A DNA stretch of 57,453 bases, taken from Dickeya undicola (GTDB lineage: Bacteria; Pseudomonadota; Gammaproteobacteria; Enterobacterales; Enterobacteriaceae). The stretch is from the NCBI RefSeq assembly GCF_000784735.1, contig NZ_JSYG01000003.1, positions 1 to 57,453 of the forward strand, given 5' to 3'. Both the position numbers and the translations under genes were made by a program. A model generated the notes under the pieces. It searched no databases. It was not told the DNA's origin and saw nothing but the letters and a program-made list of their open reading frames with translations. Positions 1-10,182 of the stretch are shown piece by piece; the stretch's first letter is position 1, and each line of letters opens with the position of its first letter.

Positions 1-7
1 GATTGAT

Positions 8-37
8 TGTTAAAGAGCAGGACCACTTAGCGTGGTC
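8..37 (-). promoter_or_regulatory. rRNA leader antitermination region (boxB-like hairpin and boxA)
   Basis: On the minus strand a 6-bp hairpin (21-26 pairing with 32-37, GACCAC/GTGGTC) is followed by TGCTCTTTAACA at 19-8, which is the rrn boxA sequence. BoxA RNA binds NusB/NusE and allows Rho-resistant transcription of rRNA. Its presence at the very edge shows that the 16S gene starts a short distance to the left of the window. Confidence 0.9.
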
Positions 38-48
38 GCGGGTCGCAT

Positions 49-76
49 ATATTATGCTTTCCCGAAAAGAAGTCAA
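49..76 (-). promoter_or_regulatory. rRNA operon promoter P2
   Basis: On the minus strand, a TTGACT -35 box (71-76) and a TAATAT -10 box (49-54) are 16 bp apart and lie about 95 bp downstream of P1. The tandem P1/P2 layout is typical of enterobacterial rRNA operons. Confidence 0.85.
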
Positions 77-144
77 GCGATATGCGCCTGATTTCTTACT
101 GAAACCGCTTCGATTTGCTATCGTTGCCGTGTCAGTGGAGGCGC

Positions 145-172
145 ATTATAGGGACTTCTTCGTCGCTGACAA
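145..172 (-). promoter_or_regulatory. rRNA operon promoter P1
   Basis: Read on the minus strand, there is a TTGTCA -35 box (167-172), a 16-bp spacer and a TATAAT -10 box (145-150), followed by a GC-rich GCGCCTCC discriminator. This arrangement, including the short spacer and the discriminator, closely follows E. coli rrn P1 promoters, which are strong and controlled by growth rate and ppGpp. The AT-rich stretch just upstream (about 173-195) is in the right place for an UP element. Transcription runs leftward towards a 16S gene outside the window. Confidence 0.9.
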
Positions 173-235
173 GTACTAATTTCAAAAATTCTTCCGAGTG
201 TCTCTTTTTTCACCGCAACACCGCTGGAAGCCGCA

Positions 236-775
236 TTACACCGCTTTTTTCTGGGCAAGCTGACCAAATGATTGGGCAAAACGCGCTACCTGTTCCCAGT
301 CGGTATACTCAATTTCTTTGGTGCTGTCGGTTTCGCCACCGGTCATACGCATAATGAGCTGAATCATGACGCGGTCAAACCATCGATAACGCGGATAACG
401 CAGCGCACCAGCAAAGACTGAACCTAAATCCGGCTGCCAGGGAGAACGCAGCAGAAACTTACGGGTATAGGCGTTGGTCTGCAGCGATCGCTTTTCCGGC
501 TTGCGGGCGGTCAGGTTGACAGAAAAGAAAGCGCTGGGTTTTTGTTGCAATAAGGCAAGGTGCTGGCGGATGAACTTTTCCACCGCCGGATGGAAATGCC
601 CGTAGCGCACTGACGCACCAATCATTATTTGATCGTACTTGTCGAGCTCAACCTCATGGGCATTCAGAATGTTGACGACATCACATTCCAACGTTCCTTT
701 CAGGTTATTGGCGATATAAGACGCTATCGCTCGTGTTTGACCATCCCGACTGGAAAACAATATCAATGCTTTCAT
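236..775 (-). CDS. hemG: Menaquinone-dependent protoporphyrinogen IX dehydrogenase HemG
   Basis: Oxidises protoporphyrinogen IX to protoporphyrin IX, the penultimate step of haem synthesis, passing electrons to quinone at the inner membrane. The 179-residue product is a long-chain flavodoxin-like protein. Residues 1-20 contain the FMN phosphate loop (SSRDGQTR), and the length is close to the 181 residues of E. coli HemG. It is the last gene of a minus-strand run (pepQ, yigZ, trkH, hemG), starting 18 bp after trkH, and it precedes the rRNA operon as in E. coli. A GGGA ribosome site lies about 8 bp before the ATG. Confidence 0.95.
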   Translation of the reverse strand: MKALILFSSRDGQTRAIASYIANNLKGTLECDVVNILNAHEVELDKYDQIMIGASVRYGHFHPAVEKFIRQHLALLQQKPSAFFSVNLTARKPEKRSLQTNAYTRKFLLRSPWQPDLGSVFAGALRYPRYRWFDRVMIQLIMRMTGGETDSTKEIEYTDWEQVARFAQSFGQLAQKKAV

Positions 776-793
776 AGCATGTTCCCTTATCCG

Positions 794-2245
794 TTATTCC
801 CGCCAAAAAGTGGGAGTAAATAGCACCAGCATAGTGAACACTTCCAGACGTCCAAACAGCATGGTAACAATTAGAATCCACTTGGCTGCATCATTCATGG
901 AAGTGAAATTCTCAGCCACTGTCCCAAGCCCTGGTCCGAGATTGTTCAATGTGGCAGCCACTGACGCAAAGGCGGAAAAGTTATCCACCCCTGTCGCAAT
1001 CACTGCCAACATGCTGACGATAAACACCAACGCATAAGCCGAGAAAAATCCCCATACAGCCTCCAGGATACGTTCCGGCAACGCGCGCTGACCGAGCTTA
1101 ATGGTATAGACCGCATTTGGATGAACCAGTCGTTTCAGTTCGCGAGAACCCTGCAAGAACAGTAACAGGATGCGAATCACTTTCAGACCACCGCCGGTCG
1201 AACCGGCACAACCGCCAATAAACGCAGAACACAGTAGCAATACCGGTAAAAACAGCGGCCAGGAGGCGATGCTATCAGTGGTAAATCCCGCAGTCGTCGC
1301 CATGGATACCACCTGGAAGAACGCCTGATTCAGAGTTTCCATGCCATTTTTGTATACACCGTGTCCCCACAAAACGAGGGTACAAATCACAACCAGCGAC
1401 ATCTGAACAACAATGAACATCCGGAATTCGGGATCACGCCAATACACCCGCAGACTGCGTCCGCTTAATACCGCAAAGTGCAAACCAAAGTTACAGCCGG
1501 AAATCAGCAGAAATACCGCAATAATGGTGTTGATAGCGGGACTATTGAAATACCCGATACTGGCGTCATGAGTCGAGAACCCGCCGATGGCGATAGTAGA
1601 AAAACTGTGGCTGATGGCATCAAACACTGACATACCCGCCAACCATAGCGAAAGCGCACAGAGTACAGTCAGCAACACATAGATTAACCACAGGGTTTTG
1701 GCGGTTTCCGCGATGCGGGGCCGCATTTTGTGGTCCTTCAACGGCCCTGGCATTTCAGCGCGATAAAGCTGCATCCCACCGACGCCCAGAATCGGTAGAA
1801 TAGCCACCGCCAGCACGATGATTCCCATGCCCCCCATCCATTGCAGCATCTGTCGATAAAACAGAATGGCTTTGGGCAGCGAATCCAACCCGACTAACGT
1901 AGTCGCCCCGGTTGTGGTCAGGCCGGAAAAGGATTCGAAAAACGCATCCGTCACCGACATATTGGGACGTTCGACAAACAGAAACGGCAAGGCACCGACG
2001 CTGCCCAGCACCGTCCAGAACAGTACGACTATCAAAAACCCTTCGCGGGCCTTCAGCTCATGGCGGTGTTTACGGTTGGGTAGCCACAGTAATAGCCCCA
2101 TCACCAGTGCCACGATGAACGTCTGAATGAATGCCCGACCGGCACCATCACGATAGATCAACGCCACCATGCCAGGAATAAACATGGTGCCGGAAAACAG
2201 GATGACCAGCAGTCCGACAATGCGGGTTATAGCACGCAAGTGCAT
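794..2245 (-). CDS. trkH: Trk potassium uptake channel subunit TrkH
   Basis: Inner-membrane pore of the Trk K+ uptake system; in the family it works with the cytoplasmic NAD-binding subunit TrkA. At 483 residues it equals E. coli TrkH. It is almost entirely hydrophobic helices and carries the four selectivity-filter loops: TTTGATT (near 112), IGGFST (near 220), TTAGFTT (near 317) and GCAGSTGGG (near 345). The start has a good AAGGAAGG-type ribosome site. It lies between yigZ and hemG with short spacers, so it is probably cotranscribed from the pepQ side. Confidence 0.96.
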   Translation of the reverse strand: MHLRAITRIVGLLVILFSGTMFIPGMVALIYRDGAGRAFIQTFIVALVMGLLLWLPNRKHRHELKAREGFLIVVLFWTVLGSVGALPFLFVERPNMSVTDAFFESFSGLTTTGATTLVGLDSLPKAILFYRQMLQWMGGMGIIVLAVAILPILGVGGMQLYRAEMPGPLKDHKMRPRIAETAKTLWLIYVLLTVLCALSLWLAGMSVFDAISHSFSTIAIGGFSTHDASIGYFNSPAINTIIAVFLLISGCNFGLHFAVLSGRSLRVYWRDPEFRMFIVVQMSLVVICTLVLWGHGVYKNGMETLNQAFFQVVSMATTAGFTTDSIASWPLFLPVLLLCSAFIGGCAGSTGGGLKVIRILLLFLQGSRELKRLVHPNAVYTIKLGQRALPERILEAVWGFFSAYALVFIVSMLAVIATGVDNFSAFASVAATLNNLGPGLGTVAENFTSMNDAAKWILIVTMLFGRLEVFTMLVLFTPTFWRE

Positions 2246-2286
2246 CAGGGAGCCTTCCTTACATGGTTCAAGATTACGCGCTGGGA

Positions 2287-2901
2287 TTATTGTGAAATTG
2301 GCTGCAAATGCAACGCGCCACGGCTAATATCGCGCAGTCGCCGCATCGCGTCTTCTACTGCCGTTATCGGAAACGCCAGTTGGAGCGAGACATCACTGGC
2401 ATATTCCGTCAAGACGACTTGCCCCTGCAGCGCCAGCACCATGGCTTCAACCTGGGGCAACAGGGCATAGTCGCACTGCAATCGATACATCCGTTGCATG
2501 ACTTTCTGCTGGAGCGACAGCTGTTTTAGCGCCTGCTGCACCCCACCGCCGTAAGCTTTGACCAGCCCACCAGTGCCAAGCCTGACGCCACCATAATAAC
2601 GTACAACGACTGCCACCACTTCACCGACACCACTGCCCATCAGTTGCGCCAGCATCGGTTTGCCTGCGGTTCCCGAAGGTTCGCCATCATCGGAAAACCC
2701 GAGCTGTTGAGAATCGTCCGGTGCACCCGCGACATAAGCCCAGCAATGGTGAGCAGCCGAGGGATGTTGCTCGCGGATCTGCTGAATCACGCTTCGGGCC
2801 GTATCCACGCCGCTGGCAGGGCCAAGCAACGTGATAAAACGGCTCTTTTTAATCTCTTCGTGCACGCTGACAGATGCAGCAGGAACCGGATATGACTGCA
2901 T
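2287..2901 (-). CDS. yigZ: IMPACT-family protein YigZ
   Basis: A member of the UPF0029/IMPACT family, conserved from bacteria to eukaryotes; the bacterial role is not well established. The 204-residue product has the N-terminal IMPACT domain with the family motif RYYGGVRLGTGGLVKAYG (near 105-122), followed by a small C-terminal domain. Its ATG shares one base with the pepQ stop codon (TGATG), so the two are translationally coupled. It sits between pepQ and trkH as in E. coli. Confidence 0.93.
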   Translation of the reverse strand: MQSYPVPAASVSVHEEIKKSRFITLLGPASGVDTARSVIQQIREQHPSAAHHCWAYVAGAPDDSQQLGFSDDGEPSGTAGKPMLAQLMGSGVGEVVAVVVRYYGGVRLGTGGLVKAYGGGVQQALKQLSLQQKVMQRMYRLQCDYALLPQVEAMVLALQGQVVLTEYASDVSLQLAFPITAVEDAMRRLRDISRGALHLQPISQ

Positions 2902-4232
2902 CAGGCCAGATCAAGCTCACGAGTCAGGTTTTCAATGCGCTTATCGTGCACCACGATATTGTCTTCGATACGAATTCCGCCGAACGGGCGCAGCGCATCC
3001 AACTTCTGCCAGTTGAAGTGCTGGCGCAGCTCGCCCTGGCGCCAGGGTTCGAGCAGAGAATCAATAAAGTAGATGCCCGGTTCGATAGTCAGCACCATAC
3101 GCGGTTCCAGAACCCTGGTACAACGCAAGTAAGGATGAGCAGATGGTGCAGCGAGCGTCGTACCGGTATCGTCCTGCATGAACCCACCGACGTCATGCAC
3201 CTGTAACCCAAGCGGATGACCCAGACCGTGTGGCAGGAAAGGCGAGGTAACGCCCTGTTCCACCATGGCGTCTTCACTCAGTCCGGTCACCAGTTGATGG
3301 CGTTTGAGCAGCACCGCAACCCGATGATGCATCTGCAAATGGTAGTCGGTATAACGCACACCAGCTTTCATGGTATCAATCAGCGCTAGTTGCTCACGAT
3401 TGAGATCGCTAACCAGCGCTGCATAGTCATTGTCGTCCTGCGCGGCATAGGTGCGGGTAATATCTGCCGCATAGCCGTTATATTCCGCACCGGCATCCAG
3501 CAAAAAGCTACGCATTTCCGTCGGAACCCGATGTTCAAGCTGTGTGTAATGCAAGACCGCCGCATGTTCGTTGAGAGCGACGATATTACCGTAAGGCACA
3601 TCAGTATCGCGGTGACCAGTGGCGGTCAGGTACGCCAGATTGATATCAAATTCGCTCATGCCGGACTGGAACGCTTCATAAGCAGCACGATGACCCACCA
3701 CCGCCGTCTTCTGCGCTTCGCGCATACAAGCCAGTTCATAGTCCGTTTTGTAGGCGCGGTGGTAATGCAGATAATCCAGCGCACCTTTCGGGTTGATGTA
3801 TTCCGGTGCGATACCCAGATTTATCGCGCGCTGCGGCGCGGAACCGATATAAGCAACCCGCTGGCGCTGAACCGGCAGTTGCTGGCCAATATCGTCAGCC
3901 TTGCGCAGCACCTGGATATCCAGCGACTTGGTCCAGAAACTGTCCGGCACCGGTGCCACGTTATGCCAGTAATCAACAGGGGAGTAAAACCACAGCTTTG
4001 GCGTATTGACCCCATCCACCCACAGCCAACAGTTCGGCACCTGCGTCACCGGCAGCCAGGCCTTAAACTGCGGATTAACCTTGAACGGATAGGCATGATC
4101 GTCCAGAAACGCCATCATCAACTCACCGGAGTGGATCAATAAGGCATCCAGATTATGCCGCGCCAGAACCGCCTGCGTGCGTTGCTGCAGGGTCGCCACA
4201 TGTTGATGATACAAAGAAGTCAGCGTTTCCAT
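2901..4232 (-). CDS. pepQ: Xaa-Pro dipeptidase PepQ
   Basis: Cytoplasmic metallo-dipeptidase of the M24 (pita-bread) family that cleaves X-Pro dipeptides; E. coli PepQ also hydrolyses some organophosphates. The metal-binding segments are visible: [19 protein letters not shown] with two Asp ligands, [16 protein letters not shown] with the His ligand, and LTIEPGIYF with a Glu ligand. I placed the start at [11 protein letters not shown], giving 443 residues, the same as E. coli; the frame stays open further upstream to 4415, but that would overlap fadB and extend the protein beyond the family length. Divergent from fadB. Confidence 0.95.
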   Translation of the reverse strand: METLTSLYHQHVATLQQRTQAVLARHNLDALLIHSGELMMAFLDDHAYPFKVNPQFKAWLPVTQVPNCWLWVDGVNTPKLWFYSPVDYWHNVAPVPDSFWTKSLDIQVLRKADDIGQQLPVQRQRVAYIGSAPQRAINLGIAPEYINPKGALDYLHYHRAYKTDYELACMREAQKTAVVGHRAAYEAFQSGMSEFDINLAYLTATGHRDTDVPYGNIVALNEHAAVLHYTQLEHRVPTEMRSFLLDAGAEYNGYAADITRTYAAQDDNDYAALVSDLNREQLALIDTMKAGVRYTDYHLQMHHRVAVLLKRHQLVTGLSEDAMVEQGVTSPFLPHGLGHPLGLQVHDVGGFMQDDTGTTLAAPSAHPYLRCTRVLEPRMVLTIEPGIYFIDSLLEPWRQGELRQHFNWQKLDALRPFGGIRIEDNIVVHDKRIENLTRELDLA

Positions 4233-4373
4233 CACAATCCCCATTGATAACAGCCTGTTTCCCAGTGTAACACAGCCCCCCGGTGACGGCAGCGTTGCTC
4301 GCCTTGTGATCCTCCCGGCAAATCCCTCACGTGCCGTTTGCATTTCATTAACATCAAACCCACAATTTTCATC

Positions 4374-4390
4374 ATCTGGTCTTACCAGAT
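4374..4390. promoter_or_regulatory. FadR operator in the pepQ-fadB intergenic region
   Basis: The 17-bp sequence ATCTGGTCTTACCAGAT is a perfect inverted repeat of ATCTGGT around a three-base centre. It differs from the E. coli fadB FadR site, as I recall it, only in the central bases. It lies 24 bp before the fadB ATG. FadR bound here would repress fadBA until long-chain acyl-CoA releases it. Confidence 0.9.
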
Positions 4391-4413
4391 CAGGGATAAC
4401 AGTGGAGAACACC

Positions 4414-6603
4414 ATGATCTATCAAGGCGACACGCTGTACCTCAATTGGCTGGAAGATGGCATTGCCGAACTGGTTTTTGCCGCCCCCGGCAGCGTCAAC
4501 AAACTGGATACCCGCACCGTAGCCAGTCTTGGTGACGCGCTAAATCACCTGAAGCGCCAACCGTTGTTACGCGCCCTGCTGCTGCGCTCGGATAAAAGTG
4601 CGTTTATTGCCGGAGCGGACATCACCGAATTCCTGTCACTGTTTGCCGCCCCGCCGGAAACGCTGCATCAGTGGCTGACCGAAGCCAACGCTATTTTCAG
4701 CCAGTTGGAAGATTTACCGGTCCCGACGCTGTCCGCCATCAATGGCTATGCGCTGGGCGGGGGATGCGAATGCGCGCTGGCGACCGATTTCCGCATTGCG
4801 ACGCCTGACGTCCGCATCGGGTTGCCGGAAGTCAAACTGGGGATCATGCCGGGATTTGGCGGCACAGTCCGGTTGCCGCGGTTGCTGGGCGCGGACGGTG
4901 CGCTGGAAATCATCACCGCCGGTAAAGATTTATCGGCCAACGACGCCCTGAAAGTCGGGCTGATTGATGCGGTTGCGGATAGTGACAAACTGCTGCCTGC
5001 CGCCATACATATGCTGCGACTGGCGATGACAGACAAGCTCGACTGGCGTGACCGCCGCCGTCAGAAGCAGTCGCCGCTGCGGCTTAACCATATCGAAGCC
5101 ACCATGAGTTTCGCTACCGCCAACGCGCTGGTGCAACAGGCAGCAGGCCGTCACTACCCCGCGCCGATGATGGCGCTCAACACCCTCGAAGCTGCCGCCA
5201 GGCTTCACCGCGACGCCGCGCTAAAGATAGAAACCGATAACTTCGTCGAACTAACCCAAACCACCGCAGCACACGCTCTGGTTGGTGTCTTCCTTAATGA
5301 GCAGTCCGTAAAAAGCACCGCCAAAAAATGGGCTGGCGACGCCACCCCACCGGCTCGTGTTGCCGTGCTCGGTGCGGGGATCATGGGCGGTGGCATCGCC
5401 TGCCAGTCGGCACGCAAAGGCGTGCCGGTGTGGATGAAAGACATCAGTGAAAAAGCGCTGACGTTAGGGATGGAAGAAGCCGCCAAATTACTCAACGCAC
5501 AACTGGAACGTGGCAAACTGGATGCCATGACCATGGCCGGAGTGCTGGCCCGCATCCACCCGACGCTGAACAATAACGGGCTTGAACAAGCAGACTTGAT
5601 CATTGAAGCGGTGGTGGAAAACCCACAGGTAAAAGCCAGAGTGCTGGCAGATGTGGAAGCCTACGTCAGCGAACAAACGCTGATCGTCTCCAATACCTCG
5701 ACGATTCCCATCGGGCAATTAGCCGCCTCGCTACAGCGTCCGCAAAACTTCTGCGGTATGCACTTTTTCAATCCGGTGCATCGTATGCCGCTGGTTGAAG
5801 TGATCCGCGGCCCCCAAACTGATGAGAAAACGCTGGCTCGCGTGGTGGCCTACGCCAGCAAAATCGGCAAAACCCCGATCGTGGTGAACGACTGCCCAGG
5901 ATTTTTCGTCAACCGCGTACTGTTTCCCTACATCGCCGCGTTCAACCTGTTGATGCGCGACGGTGCAGATTTCCGTGACGTGGACGCCGTGATGGAAAAA
6001 CAGTTTGGCTGGCCGATGGGACCGGCTTATCTGCTGGATGTAGTCGGCCTGGATACCGCTCACCACGCTCAGGCGGTCATGTCGGCAGGCTTTCCGCAGC
6101 GCATGGCAAAAACCTATCGCGATGTCGTCGATGTGCTGGTGGAACACCAGCGCTTCGGCCAAAAGAGCGGTGCAGGTTTCTATCGTTACACCCCGGACGC
6201 CAAAGGCAAACCGCGCCGGGAGCAGGACGAGCAGACCGATATCTTGCTGGATGGGGTCTGCGAGCTGAAGCGTACCTTCAGCGCGCAAGAGATTATCCAT
6301 CGCCTGATGGTGCCGATGCTCAACGAGGTGGCGCGTTGTCTGGAAGAAGGTATCGTCGCCACCCCGGCGGAAGCCGACATGGCGCTGCTTTACGGTCTGG
6401 GCTTTCCGCCGTTCCACGGTGGCGCGTGTCGTTATCTGGATACGCTGGGCAGCCAGCACTATGTGGACATCGCCCAGTCGCTGGCGTCGCTGGGGCCGCT
6501 TTACGCCATACCGGACAGCCTGTTGCAGATGGCGCAGCGCCAGCAGCGTTATTACCCGGCGGTTGAACCTCACGCCGATCTTTCTCTTCATCAACCGGCA
6601 TAA
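4414..6603 (+). CDS. fadB: Fatty acid oxidation complex subunit alpha FadB
   Basis: Multifunctional beta-oxidation enzyme: enoyl-CoA hydratase, isomerase and 3-hydroxyacyl-CoA dehydrogenase activities, acting in an alpha2-beta2 complex with FadA. The N-terminal crotonase part shows [12 protein letters not shown] and [16 protein letters not shown], followed by [16 protein letters not shown] with a catalytic Glu. The C-terminal part begins with the NAD-binding motif [12 protein letters not shown] (near 316) and includes [16 protein letters not shown] with the catalytic His. The start at MIYQGDT gives 729 residues, equal to E. coli; upstream codons in frame run through the FadR operator and are not credible. 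Twelve bases separate it from fadA. Confidence 0.97.
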   Translation: MIYQGDTLYLNWLEDGIAELVFAAPGSVNKLDTRTVASLGDALNHLKRQPLLRALLLRSDKSAFIAGADITEFLSLFAAPPETLHQWLTEANAIFSQLEDLPVPTLSAINGYALGGGCECALATDFRIATPDVRIGLPEVKLGIMPGFGGTVRLPRLLGADGALEIITAGKDLSANDALKVGLIDAVADSDKLLPAAIHMLRLAMTDKLDWRDRRRQKQSPLRLNHIEATMSFATANALVQQAAGRHYPAPMMALNTLEAAARLHRDAALKIETDNFVELTQTTAAHALVGVFLNEQSVKSTAKKWAGDATPPARVAVLGAGIMGGGIACQSARKGVPVWMKDISEKALTLGMEEAAKLLNAQLERGKLDAMTMAGVLARIHPTLNNNGLEQADLIIEAVVENPQVKARVLADVEAYVSEQTLIVSNTSTIPIGQLAASLQRPQNFCGMHFFNPVHRMPLVEVIRGPQTDEKTLARVVAYASKIGKTPIVVNDCPGFFVNRVLFPYIAAFNLLMRDGADFRDVDAVMEKQFGWPMGPAYLLDVVGLDTAHHAQAVMSAGFPQRMAKTYRDVVDVLVEHQRFGQKSGAGFYRYTPDAKGKPRREQDEQTDILLDGVCELKRTFSAQEIIHRLMVPMLNEVARCLEEGIVATPAEADMALLYGLGFPPFHGGACRYLDTLGSQHYVDIAQSLASLGPLYAIPDSLLQMAQRQQRYYPAVEPHADLSLHQPA

Positions 6604-7779
<1,176 letters not shown>

Positions 7780-7780
7780 C

Positions 7781-7823
7781 ACCACTTCCGTCGATACCTT
7801 TTCGTCGTATCAGCGGAAGTGGT
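7781..7823. repeat. Long inverted repeat after fadA
   Basis: Arms ACCACTTCCG (7781-7790) and CGGAAGTGGT (7814-7823) pair perfectly, and inside them GATAC pairs with GTATC, with a TC/AG mismatch between the two stems and a nine-base loop. It lies between the convergent ends of fadA and the YeeE/YedE cassette and could fold as a bidirectional terminator or block, although no run of T follows on either strand. Confidence 0.6.
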
Positions 7824-7840
7824 ATCGGCGGACGCCAGGA

Positions 7841-8269
7841 TCAGGGAACCGTCGCCCGTTTGCGGGCGACAAACCACTCATACAGCCCCATGCCTGCGAG
7901 CATGGAGGCAAAGAACACCCAGCCCTTCACAGTACCATATGACAGCAACACCAGGGCCGGGCCGGGGCAAATACCGGCCATTCCCCAACCGATGCCGAAC
8001 AGCAAGCTGCCCGCCACCAGCGGTTTATCGACCGCTTTTTTTAGCGGTAGGGAGAACGACGCCACGCACAGCGGTTTTGACATCCGCCCGACAGCGCGAA
8101 ATCCGATAAACCCGACCACCAGTGCACCGCCCATCACCAATGCCAGCGAAGGGTCCCACTGTCGGGTAATATCCAGAAAACCCAGCACTTTCTGCGGGTT
8201 CGACATCCCGCTGATCAGCAGTCCGAGGCCAAAAACCAGCCCAGCCAGAAAAGAAAACAGATTATTCAT
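7841..8269 (-). CDS. YeeE/YedE-family sulfur permease half (DUF6691-type)
   Basis: A small (142-residue) inner-membrane protein with about four hydrophobic helices, corresponding to one half of the YeeE/YedE (sulfur transport) fold. The motif GMAGICPGPALVLL (near 90-105) carries the conserved Cys that in full-length thiosulfate transporters of this family takes part in substrate passage. Paired half-genes of this kind next to an ArsR regulator occur in Serratia (the pmpA/pmpB genes of the pigS operon) and in bigR operons. A strong GGAG ribosome site precedes the ATG, and it is the last gene of a three-gene minus-strand cassette. The substrate (thiosulfate, sulfide or persulfide) is inferred from the family. 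Confidence 0.85.
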   Translation of the reverse strand: MNNLFSFLAGLVFGLGLLISGMSNPQKVLGFLDITRQWDPSLALVMGGALVVGFIGFRAVGRMSKPLCVASFSLPLKKAVDKPLVAGSLLFGIGWGMAGICPGPALVLLSYGTVKGWVFFASMLAGMGLYEWFVARKRATVP

Positions 8270-8302
8270 TTCCGCTCCTTAACATGCATCATCGCACCAT
8301 GC

Positions 8303-8731
8303 TCAACGAAACGCGCCCAATGCCCAGACGGTAACGAACGCCGCCCCCATGAAGGTCAACGTCGCCACCAGCGAACGCAGTGACAAACGGGATAAGCCAC
8401 ATACGCCATGCCCACTGGTGCAGCCCGACCCGTAGCGAGTGCCCACCCCTACCAACAGCCCCGACACCACCAACCAGGGCATCGGCGTGTCTATCGCGCT
8501 TTCCGGTAACGGTGCCACCCATTGATAGACCCAGGGGGCGACGAGCATCCCCAGCACAAATGCCAGCCGCCATCCTTTATCCTGCCATGTGCGGCCCAAC
8601 AGGCCGCCGAGAATGCCGCTGATACCGGCGACACGCCCGCACAACAGCGCCAGCATTACCACCGCCGCGCCAATCACAATGCCCCCCGCCAAACTCATTA
8701 ACGGGGTGAATGCCTGCATATCAATCGTCAT
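8303..8731 (-). CDS. YeeE/YedE-family sulfur permease half
   Basis: The second half of the YeeE/YedE pair, also 142 residues from the chosen ATG and strongly hydrophobic. It has the family signature [17 protein letters not shown] (near 84-100) with two Cys, and an N-terminal [17 protein letters not shown] stretch. The start at MTIDMQAF has a GGAG site seven bases upstream; an earlier TTG at 8746 has no good site. It lies 33 bp upstream of the DUF6691 partner and 52 bp after the regulator, so the three are likely one transcript. The two halves presumably form one membrane transporter. Confidence 0.87.
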   Translation of the reverse strand: MTIDMQAFTPLMSLAGGIVIGAAVVMLALLCGRVAGISGILGGLLGRTWQDKGWRLAFVLGMLVAPWVYQWVAPLPESAIDTPMPWLVVSGLLVGVGTRYGSGCTSGHGVCGLSRLSLRSLVATLTFMGAAFVTVWALGAFR

Positions 8732-8783
8732 GATCGGCTCCTTCAACGGCCGGTTTCAGAAATACGACTATTTGGGGCAATGC

Positions 8784-9101
8784 CTATTTCGGGCAATACA
8801 ACGTATACAGCGTACTGAGTAGCGTCAGGATGCGTGGGTCCTCAATACGGTAGAAAATCTGCTTGCCCTCGCGGCGTGTCGCCACCAGTTTTAAGCGCCG
8901 CATAACGGCAAGCTGCTGCGATAGCGTCGGTTGGTGAATACCCAGTGCCTGTTCCAACTGCCCGACCGACGCCTCGCCCTGACTCAAAAAACACATCAGC
9001 ATCAGCCGGTCGTCATTTGCTAGCGCCCGCAGCACATCCGCCGCGCCATGTGCGGCCTCACGCATCATCTGTTGGGTGATTTCCGGGTCTGTCACCGCCA
9101 T
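8784..9101 (-). CDS. ArsR/SmtB-family regulator, BigR/SqrR/PigS-like
   Basis: A 105-residue winged-helix repressor; the recognition helix is around QPTLSQQLAVMRRLKLV and the wing around REGKQIFYRIED. It has exactly two cysteines, Cys37 (LMLMCFLS) and Cys103 (LYCPK at the C terminus). This spacing matches the dithiol pair of the persulfide sensors BigR and SqrR, and the metal-site residues of ArsR or SmtB proper are not visible. The start at MAVTDPEIT follows an AAGGCGG-type site; the frame continues upstream into the AT-rich palindrome and is unlikely to be translated. It probably represses its own operon with the two permease genes and is relieved by sulfide or persulfide. Confidence 0.85.
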   Translation of the reverse strand: MAVTDPEITQQMMREAAHGAADVLRALANDDRLMLMCFLSQGEASVGQLEQALGIHQPTLSQQLAVMRRLKLVATRREGKQIFYRIEDPRILTLLSTLYTLYCPK

Positions 9102-9126
9102 TAAAACCGCCTTTCCTGCTTGCAAA

Positions 9127-9162
9127 ATACAATATATATTTTTATATAATATATTATTGTAT
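9127..9162. promoter_or_regulatory. AT-rich palindrome, candidate operator of the ArsR-YeeE/YedE cassette
   Basis: A 36-bp interrupted inverted repeat bounded by ATACAAT and ATTGTAT, 12 of 18 positions symmetrical, composed almost only of A and T. It lies 25-60 bp before the regulator's ATG, where a promoter would be. BigR-type repressors bind AT-rich palindromes of this sort at their own promoters; assignment here is by position and composition. Confidence 0.6.
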
Positions 9163-9431
9163 ATCGTAGTCAAGCCAACCACGGGAACCCCGACATCACC
9201 GCCGGGACTCTCCCGCCTATACGTTTTGAATGTCGGCAGTGTGACAGACGGCTCTATAACCTACCGGGCACCCGTAGTGCAGTAGGCAAGCTGGATCGTG
9301 TTATCGATTGAAAAGTGCGATCGGTTGAAAAGCGGCGGCTGTTGAAAAATCGCAGACAGTGAAAACAGCGCGGCCGGGCATCAATCCCGGCCGCGATAGA
9401 ACAACGCAAATATCATCACATACAAGAAAAA
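9163..9431. other. Gene-free stretch between the ArsR gene and fre, with degenerate repeats
   Basis: No credible gene. From about 9306 to 9375 four imperfect copies of a 17-18 bp unit containing TTGAAAA or GTGAAAA follow each other, ending at the fre terminator. The stretch probably marks the junction of the inserted sulfur cassette with the conserved fre-ubiD block. Confidence 0.5.
9369..9395 (-). terminator. Probable terminator after fre
   Basis: A 10-bp GC-rich stem (9369-9378 with 9386-9395, CGCGGCCGGG) and a seven-base loop lie about 40 bp downstream of the fre stop. On the minus strand it is followed by TGTTTTC. Confidence 0.65.
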
Positions 9432-10133
9432 TCAGATGAAAGAAAATGCGTCGCTGTACATATGTGCAAGTTGCGCACCGCGCTCGTTGCAGAAACGCTC
9501 GCGGGCGATTTTCGCCATCTCGAAACGGCCCGCGATATAAATATCGTGCGACGCCAACGAACCGAAATCCTGCAACACCGCGCTTAACACCGTGCCGGAG
9601 CGGCCATGCCACTGTTCATCTGGCTGCTCGACCACCGGGATCACGTTCAGGTTGGGATGCGCCTGCGCCAACTCTTGCAGTTCCCCCAGGTCGTACAGGT
9701 GACGCAGTTCGCGCCCGCCCCAATACACGGATACCGGACGCGTCGGCTGGTTTGCCAGCACCGTCAACAGAATGGAACGCACGTAGGAAAATCCGGTGCC
9801 GCCAGCAATCAGAATCAGCGGCCGCTCGCTGTCTTCGCGCAGCCAAGCCTCGCCGTGGGGAATGTCCACCACCAGCGACTTTTCTTTCAGAATGCGATCC
9901 ATCACCGCCATCGCATAGAGATTCATCTCGGAAGCCCCGATATGCAGTTCGATAGACCCTTGTTCAATCGGTGTGGAGGCCATGGAGAACGGGCGCTTGT
10001 CGCGTTCGTCCATCACCACCATCAGGTATTGCCCGGCACGGAAGGAAAAAGGTGCCGATGGCAATAAGCGCACCCGGTAAACCGTATCGGTGATAGCGTC
10101 CACCGACATTACTGTACAGCTCAACGTTGTCAT
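9432..10133 (-). CDS. fre: NAD(P)H-flavin reductase Fre
   Basis: Cytoplasmic flavin reductase that uses NADH or NADPH to reduce free FMN, FAD or riboflavin; reduced flavin serves ferric reduction, ribonucleotide reductase activation and, next door, supplies reduced FMN-type chemistry. The 233-residue product equals E. coli Fre. It shows the flavin-binding RPFSMAST motif (near 46-53) and the nicotinamide-binding [14 protein letters not shown] segment (near 107). The start at MTTLSCT is preceded by AGAGGG; the longer frame would run into ubiD. It follows ubiD by 49 bp on the same strand. Confidence 0.95.
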   Translation of the reverse strand: MTTLSCTVMSVDAITDTVYRVRLLPSAPFSFRAGQYLMVVMDERDKRPFSMASTPIEQGSIELHIGASEMNLYAMAVMDRILKEKSLVVDIPHGEAWLREDSERPLILIAGGTGFSYVRSILLTVLANQPTRPVSVYWGGRELRHLYDLGELQELAQAHPNLNVIPVVEQPDEQWHGRSGTVLSAVLQDFGSLASHDIYIAGRFEMAKIARERFCNERGAQLAHMYSDAFSFI

Positions 10134-10182
10134 GCGATCCCTCTGTAGGGTCAAAGCAAAACGGGGAACAGGATAAGCGCCG

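Noticed and set aside
115-354. 79-codon plus-strand ORF over the rRNA promoter and end of hemG
   Set aside because: It covers the rrn P1 promoter and the antisense of hemG; both are well supported by sequence.
9163-9300. Gene for a persulfide dioxygenase or other fourth member of the sulfur cassette
   Set aside because: No ORF of suitable length or similarity is present on either strand next to the regulator.
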